From a virus, in the IMG/VR virus record IMGVR_UViG_3300031456_000023, positions 1 through 22,391 of that record: DNA of 22,391 nucleotides. One strand, written 5' to 3'. The notes under the pieces are model-generated. The model was not told the origin of the DNA. It saw only the letters and a program-made list of their open reading frames with translations, and searched no databases. The position numbers and the translations under genes were made by a program. Positions 15,153 to 19,626 of this stretch are shown piece after piece (the stretch's first letter is position 1; the number at the start of each line of letters is the position of its first letter).

Positions 15153-15527
15153 ATGCTCGGCAGCACCCCCGAACACGACGCCCTGGTGGTCACCACGCAC
15201 ATCCACCGGCTCCGCTTCGAGGTCTGGCAGGATGACGCGTTCGTGATGACCTTGCCGGTGATCGACGGCGGGGTGGATCTGGACCGCAACAACAAGATCG
15301 TCGGCAGCTTCACCGCCACCATCGGCGACGCGGGCGGCCGGTTCTCCCCGGCCAGCATCCGCGACATTCTGAGCCCCATTGCCGGGACCGAGGTGAAGCC
15401 GTTCGCTGGGCTCGCCGTGCCGGTGCCGATCGATTACATCTCTCGCCTGGAGGACGCCGACGACTGGGCCGGCGGACGCGGGTACGGCACGGCCGTCACC
15501 CCCGAGGGCTACCTGACGATGGCCTGA
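15153..15527 (+). CDS. Baseplate hub protein, N-terminal half only (split gene)
   Basis: 124 residues. In actinophage minor tail proteins of the DUF5047 type, an N-terminal unit of form LPV.DG.V.(L/V)DR...I..SF...I.D..G..SP......LSP.GTE(V/L)... is followed in the same polypeptide by ...PLGVF.I...... Here the N-terminal unit is present (LPVIDGGVDLDRNNKIVGSF, ILSPIAGTEVKPFAGLAVP). It continues as DDWAGGRGYGTAVTPEGYLT and stops at TGA 15525-15527. The expected continuation, a beta-sandwich and then EEVFPLGVFNIND, reappears 1.3-1.6 kb downstream inside the gene at 15997. I read this as a hub protein broken into two cistrons by an inserted block. It may work as a two-chain hub or be a decayed fragment; its good ribosome binding site favours expression. 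Confidence 0.7.
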   Translation: MLGSTPEHDALVVTTHIHRLRFEVWQDDAFVMTLPVIDGGVDLDRNNKIVGSFTATIGDAGGRFSPASIRDILSPIAGTEVKPFAGLAVPVPIDYISRLEDADDWAGGRGYGTAVTPEGYLTMA

Positions 15528-15529
15528 CC

Positions 15530-15535
15530 GGAGGA
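15530..15535 (+). promoter_or_regulatory. Shine-Dalgarno GGAGGA for gene at 15541
   Basis: GGAGGA lies five bases before the ATG at 15541, within the 13-base gap after the short hub cistron. Confidence 0.75.
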
Positions 15536-15540
15536 CCCCC

Positions 15541-15993
15541 ATGCCACTGACCAACCCGGGCGTATTCAACATCGCCAAGGGAATCTGGCGGTACTACTGC
15601 ACGCTGCCCGGTTCTGATGACGCCATCATCTGGGTGTTGCTCAAGGCGCCCACCCAGTCCGACGACGTCATGAACAACTACGACAATTTGGCCTCGCTGA
15701 TCGCGCAGAACCCGGAGTGCAACCGGTCCAATTACGCCCGCAAGGTCACCACCTCGATGACCCCGACCCAGAACAACACCGCGAACACCGCCGACGTCGA
15801 TGCCGCTGACCAGACCTGGGCCGCGCTGGTCACCGGGGACTCACTCGGCGGGCTGGTGCTCGCCTACCGGCCGGCCAGCAACTCCAACGACGGCGCCTGC
15901 ATCCCGCTGTTCTACTACCCGTTCGTCGGCCCCACCAACGGCTCCGACGTGGTCGCCGCGGTGCACGCCGCCGGCCTGGCCGGTGCCGCCTAG
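15541..15993 (+). CDS. Conserved phage tail-region protein of unknown function
   Basis: 150 residues. It matches a protein type often seen among tail genes of actinophages and other siphoviruses: an opening GVFNIAKGIWRYYC, then AIIWVLLKAPTQSDDVMNNY, DNLASLIAQNPECNRSNYAR, DVDAADQTWAALVTGDSLGG, LVLAYRP, then IPLFYYPFVGPTNGSDVVAA ending Ala/Gly-rich. In that type, the A.N.AKG opening, the NYARK segment and the ADQTW segment recur. No catalytic role is known to me; a virion surface or tail-tip role is inferred from position. It lies inside the block that separates the two hub halves. Its TAG stop is the only barrier to the next gene, which is in the same frame. Confidence 0.75.
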   Translation: MPLTNPGVFNIAKGIWRYYCTLPGSDDAIIWVLLKAPTQSDDVMNNYDNLASLIAQNPECNRSNYARKVTTSMTPTQNNTANTADVDAADQTWAALVTGDSLGGLVLAYRPASNSNDGACIPLFYYPFVGPTNGSDVVAAVHAAGLAGAA

Positions 15994-15996
15994 CCC

Positions 15997-17928
15997 GTGG
16001 GCCTTACCCATTTCGACGTCTACAGCAACGTTGGGTTCACTACCTCCGCGCCCAACATTCCGCTGTACATCGGCACCCAGTGGCAGCCCGGTGACAAGCG
16101 GTTCATCTGGGTGGAGTGCGCCCCCGGGCTGACGTTCAGCCAGTTCGCCGGCTGGCAAAAAGTGCACGACCAGCTGATCAGCGGGTCGCGCCGGGTCGGC
16201 ATCTTCACCCGGGTCCTAGCGGCCGGTGACGGGGACGGTCAGCTGCAGTTCTCCACTGTGGGCGGGTGGGGCTACGTCGGGTTCACCGCGCGCGGTTGGG
16301 ACGCCTCGCAGACCCTGGCGCCGGCCAGCGGCGGCTCATCGAGCAACTCCGCCAGCACGGTTGCCCCTTCCGTGGCCACCGGGCTGGGCCGGCTGTTCAC
16401 GTTCCACACGGTGAGTGCCCCGGACAACCCGTCCGGCGCGTTCTGCTACTCCACCCCGGCCGGCATGACCCCGGAGATCTACCGCGCCGACCGGTGGGTG
16501 GCGGCCTCGGCTGGCCGCGTCACCTTGGCCATGTTCTCCGAGAACCGCACCACCGGAACCTCGGGCACCCGCACCGCCATCCAGTCTCCCAACGGCAACG
16601 GCACCGCGATCTACCCGGGGCCGTGGGGCGCAACGAGCCTGTTCATCCGCACCTTGCCGACCACCACGATCAATCTCGGCAAGGCGATCGAGACCGACAC
16701 CGCGCGGGCGGTGGCGCTGACCTACGGGCCGGTCACCATCGAGCTCGGCAAGGCCATCGAGACCGACACCGCGCGTGAGATCCGCAACCCGCTGATGACC
16801 GTCTGGGAGGCGCCGCCGGTCTACCTCAAACCCGGCATCCCGCTGGGCGGCTCCTCGGTCGCCTTCGATATCAACACCCCGGGCACTACCTCGGCGCAGA
16901 TTCAGTCGAGCGTGGACAACGGGGCCAGCTATCAGGACTGCGTGGACGGCTCCTCGGTGCCCCGCCTCGCGGTCGGCAAGATGGTCGCGCAGGTGGTGCT
17001 GTTCCGCGCCGTGCTGCGCCGCCACGCCGCCGGGGACACCCCGCCACAGCTGCGCCGCCTGGAGACCCGCATCACCCTGGACGCCACCCGCGAAGAGGTC
17101 TTCCCACTCGGCGTGTTCAACATCAATGACTCCGAGATGCAGGACTCCCTGGACGGGCTGACCCTGGAGATCTCCGGCGCCGACAGATCGCGGAAGGTCT
17201 CGCGCAACCGGTGGGAGACCACCTACGTGCTGTACCAGGGCACCAACGCCGGCACCGCCGTCCGCTCGATCATCGCGGACCGGTTGCCGGGCACTCAGTT
17301 CAACTTCGCCAGCACCGAAGAGATCGTGGGCACCCTGTTCCTCGGCGAGGACAGCAGCAACGATCCGCTGCAGGATGCGCAAGACGTCACCCTCGGCGCC
17401 GGCATGGAGCTCTATTGGGACCGGTACGGCGTGTGCACCTGGCGCCCCGAGCCGGACCCCGATATCGACATGCCGGTCTGGAAGTTCGAGGACAAGGTGT
17501 GGCCCACCATCCTCTCGGCCACCCGGCGGCTCTCGGACGCCAACACCTACAACCGGATCGTGGTGCTCGCCGAGGGCTCGGCCGTGGACGTTCCGGTTCG
17601 GGGCACCGCCGAGGATGAGGATCCGGCTAGCCCCACCTACGTGCTCGGCCGGTTCGGGCGCTCTACGCTGATCATCCGCTCGGACACCGCGCTGACCGGG
17701 CCGCAGTGTTACAAGGCCGCCCAGGCCGCGCTGCTGCGCCAGAAGGGCGCGACCGAGGAGGTCGAGCTGCAGGTGGTGCCGGTCTACAAACTGGAGCAGG
17801 GCGACATCATCGTTGCCGAGCGCGAGCTGTCCAAGCTGTCCGGCGCGTTCATCATCGACTCGATGCACCTGCCGTTCAGCCACCTCACTTCGATGCGGGT
17901 CACCTCGCGTCGCCAGCGCCTTACTTAA
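15997..17928 (+). CDS. Minor tail protein: jelly-roll adhesion module fused to C-terminal half of the baseplate hub
   Basis: 643 residues from a GTG three bases after the previous stop, with no clear ribosome binding site, so it is probably coupled. Residues 1-220 look like a jelly-roll surface module (GWQKVHDQLISGSRRVGIFT, QLQFSTVGGWGYVGFTARGW, CYSTPAGMTPEIYRADRWVA). Residues 225-265 hold two 23-residue-spaced LGKAIETDTAR stalk repeats. About 275-365 is a beta-sandwich (SVAFDINTPGTTSAQIQSSV ... PPQLRRLETRITLD). From about 370 comes the hub: EEVFPLGVFNINDSEMQDSL, ISGADRSRKVSRNRW, FLGEDSSNDPLQDAQDVTLG, RRLSDANTYNRIVVLAEGS, and a tail ending HLTSMRVTSRRQRLT, as in DUF5047-type/Tal-like baseplate proteins. 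The hub's N-terminal unit is missing here and is found at 15153. Confidence 0.8.
   Translation: MGLTHFDVYSNVGFTTSAPNIPLYIGTQWQPGDKRFIWVECAPGLTFSQFAGWQKVHDQLISGSRRVGIFTRVLAAGDGDGQLQFSTVGGWGYVGFTARGWDASQTLAPASGGSSSNSASTVAPSVATGLGRLFTFHTVSAPDNPSGAFCYSTPAGMTPEIYRADRWVAASAGRVTLAMFSENRTTGTSGTRTAIQSPNGNGTAIYPGPWGATSLFIRTLPTTTINLGKAIETDTARAVALTYGPVTIELGKAIETDTAREIRNPLMTVWEAPPVYLKPGIPLGGSSVAFDINTPGTTSAQIQSSVDNGASYQDCVDGSSVPRLAVGKMVAQVVLFRAVLRRHAAGDTPPQLRRLETRITLDATREEVFPLGVFNINDSEMQDSLDGLTLEISGADRSRKVSRNRWETTYVLYQGTNAGTAVRSIIADRLPGTQFNFASTEEIVGTLFLGEDSSNDPLQDAQDVTLGAGMELYWDRYGVCTWRPEPDPDIDMPVWKFEDKVWPTILSATRRLSDANTYNRIVVLAEGSAVDVPVRGTAEDEDPASPTYVLGRFGRSTLIIRSDTALTGPQCYKAAQAALLRQKGATEEVELQVVPVYKLEQGDIIVAERELSKLSGAFIIDSMHLPFSHLTSMRVTSRRQRLT
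16675..16775 (+). repeat. Two copies of the LGKAIETDTAR stalk motif
   Basis: A 32-bp segment coding LGKAIETDTAR occurs at 16675-16706 and again at 16744-16775, 69 bp apart. It differs by one base (GCG/GCC) within the unit. Short (L/I)G.A.ETDTA repeats join modules in actinophage tail proteins; they mark the linker between the jelly-roll and the hub part of this protein. Confidence 0.85.
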
Positions 17929-17939
17929 GGGGGGCAACT

Positions 17940-18296
17940 GTGACTATCACGGTCGGCAGTTTCAACTACCGCGAGGCCATGAGATGGGACGGCACGAACG
18001 GGCAAGATTTGTGCGACTGGCTGAACACCCACTTGCCTCCCCCGGGCGGTCCCACTGGCACTAAGCCCCCTTGGGAGGTGACCGACGCCGGCCCGCCACT
18101 GGTGATCGAAGGATGGAACGGATCGCCGCTAGGTACCAGCACCACAATTGTCACCATCGGGCTGAACAGCCTGGTCGGTTGGGGCCCGAACCTGGCTCCT
18201 GGGCCTATTCCGACTGTGCTTTCGGACGCCCAGTATTGGGAGGCGGGCAACGTGTTCGGACGGCCCGTTTCAGCTGGTGACGTTGAGGCGCTATGA
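17940..18296 (+). CDS. Small hypothetical tail-region protein with atypical codon use
   Basis: 118 residues from a GTG preceded by a run of six G directly after the upstream TAA. The frame is open further upstream (to 17706) inside the hub gene, but the hub's own frame is convincing there, so the GTG at 17940 is the start. Seen: TVGSFNYREAMRWDGTNGQD, LCDWLNTHLPPPGGPTG, then PPLVIEGWNGSPL, a possible small beta domain with an (R/Q)WDGTNG motif that recurs in short actinophage tail-region proteins of unknown role. By my count about 33 of 118 codons end in A or T, clearly more than in its neighbours, which suggests recent acquisition. It ends ATGA on the next gene. Confidence 0.75.
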   Translation: MTITVGSFNYREAMRWDGTNGQDLCDWLNTHLPPPGGPTGTKPPWEVTDAGPPLVIEGWNGSPLGTSTTIVTIGLNSLVGWGPNLAPGPIPTVLSDAQYWEAGNVFGRPVSAGDVEAL

Positions 18297-19009
18297 CTGC
18301 ACCGGCGCTCGTCATCCCCACCCAGCTGGTGCCCAGCCCCTTGGACGCCAACTCTCAGGCCCGGGTGCTGCGCAAGGACAAGCCGGTCAAGTCGCCGCCC
18401 CTGGAGCTGCGCGGCGGCCTGGTGACCGCGGTCGACATCGCCGCTGGCGAGTGCACCATCCGGCTCGGGGGCTCGGATACCGACGTGCCCAACGTGCCGC
18501 ACTTGAGCAACTACGTGCCCACCGTGGACGACTCGGTCAAGGTGCTGGTGGCCGGCAAGACCATGTACGTGCTCGACCGGATCACTAACGCCGGCCCGAG
18601 TGTGATCAGCCAGACCCAGCAGGCCAGCGTGCTGGCCGAAGACTTCACCACCAGCACGCTGTACAGCCTGCTCACCCAGGGCCCGGTTCTCTCTGATGTG
18701 CGCGTCGGCCCGTCGGGGCGGCTGCTGGTGCAGATCTCGTCCTTGGCCTACTCCGAGACTTCCAACACCCTGGCGCTGATGGGCGTGCTGCTCACCCACC
18801 AGGAGTACGCCTTCTCGGTCAACCCGCTGGCGATCAACAGTCAGATCATCTACTCGAAGACCTCGGCTGGCTTGGGGGTGGCAGCCAGCAAGGTGATCAT
18901 GTTTACCGACCTGCCTCCTGGCATCTACACCGCGCAGACTATGTACGCGTCCAACTCGGGCAATGCCTGTTACTTCTCGAACCGGCACATCTGGGCGATG
19001 CCGCTATGA
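18293..19009 (+). CDS. Minor tail protein: OB-like domain plus fibre-type knob
   Basis: 238 residues, ATG overlapping the previous stop. Residues about 38-98 (GGLVTAVDIAAGECTIRLGG ... DSVKVLVAGKTMYVLDRI) fit an OB-type barrel as used in baseplate and spike proteins. A short helical link (SVISQTQQASVLAEDF) leads to a beta-rich C-terminal domain (GPVLSDVRVGPSGRLLVQIS ... FSVNPLAI ... PPGIYTAQTMYASNS) ending CYFSNRHIWAMPL. A knob of this outline, ending in a FSNR(R/H)I...PL strand, is common at the C-terminus of actinophage tail-tip proteins and is a receptor-binding candidate. It is probably a trimer, which is inferred from the type. It overlaps the next gene by ATGA. Confidence 0.72.
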   Translation: MTAPALVIPTQLVPSPLDANSQARVLRKDKPVKSPPLELRGGLVTAVDIAAGECTIRLGGSDTDVPNVPHLSNYVPTVDDSVKVLVAGKTMYVLDRITNAGPSVISQTQQASVLAEDFTTSTLYSLLTQGPVLSDVRVGPSGRLLVQISSLAYSETSNTLALMGVLLTHQEYAFSVNPLAINSQIIYSKTSAGLGVAASKVIMFTDLPPGIYTAQTMYASNSGNACYFSNRHIWAMPL

Positions 19010-19626
19010 CCGCTGAAATGCCCGGCTACGACGCCAGCGCCCTGATGGACGCCGCCATGGCCAGCGCCCTGGTGGAGGCGCTGCGCGTACCGACCCAGCA
19101 GCTCGAAGTCACGCAGACCGAGGTCATGCTGGGCCCGGCGTGGGAGAAGCCCGGCCACCCGGTGGAGAACACCGAGCTGGACGCCGACCAGCTGCAGGCC
19201 GATTTCGCCCAAGCCCTCGGCCGCGACGTCGCCGTGGTGGCGCGCGCCGCCACCGAGAGCACCACCGGCGTGCTGCACGTGCTCGATGCCAAAACCGGTC
19301 ACCAACTCACCGTGGACCCCGAGCTCGTGGCCGCTGTGCTGGCCGAGCACGCACCGCCGGAGCCCGAGGAGGACCGGTTCGCCCGCGAGTACGACGACGC
19401 GGAGGACGACGCCGGCAGGTTGGCCGCGTACCGGGCGCACATCGGCCGCCAGCGTGACGAACAGGCTCGGGTCAGGTTCCTGGCCCAGCGGATGCGTCAG
19501 CGCCTCTCAGAAGCTTCTCCGAGGCTGTCCGGCCCAGCCGCCGCGCAGCCGCCGCGCCCGCAGGTGCCGCCGCCGGTTACCAGCCGCAACCCGTGGAACC
19601 GGCCCAACCGCGGACGGTCGAGCTGA
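19006..19626 (+). CDS. Hypothetical acidic helical protein upstream of the tailspike
   Basis: 206 residues, ATG overlapping the previous stop. Not recognised. Residues 1-50 are helical (ASALMDAAMASALVEALRVP). About 65-110 alternate helix and strand (LDADQLQADFAQALGRDVAV, TTGVLHVLDAKTGHQLTVDP). About 110-170 are highly charged and helical (EEDRFAREYDDAEDDAGRLA, RQRDEQARVRFLAQRMRQRL). The last 40 residues are Pro/Arg-rich. No membrane segment or enzyme motif is seen. Its final 34 bases or more overlap the tailspike frame, which lies in the -1 frame relative to it. It could be an assembly factor for the spike, or its N-terminal attachment part if frameshifting occurs, but I see no slippery heptamer in the overlap. 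Confidence 0.7.
   Translation: MTAEMPGYDASALMDAAMASALVEALRVPTQQLEVTQTEVMLGPAWEKPGHPVENTELDADQLQADFAQALGRDVAVVARAATESTTGVLHVLDAKTGHQLTVDPELVAAVLAEHAPPEPEEDRFAREYDDAEDDAGRLAAYRAHIGRQRDEQARVRFLAQRMRQRLSEASPRLSGPAAAQPPRPQVPPPVTSRNPWNRPNRGRSS

Noticed and set aside
16336-17937. Reverse-strand open frame (533 codons) opposite the hub gene
   Set aside because: It lacks any domain and covers the convincing hub sequence in the + frame.
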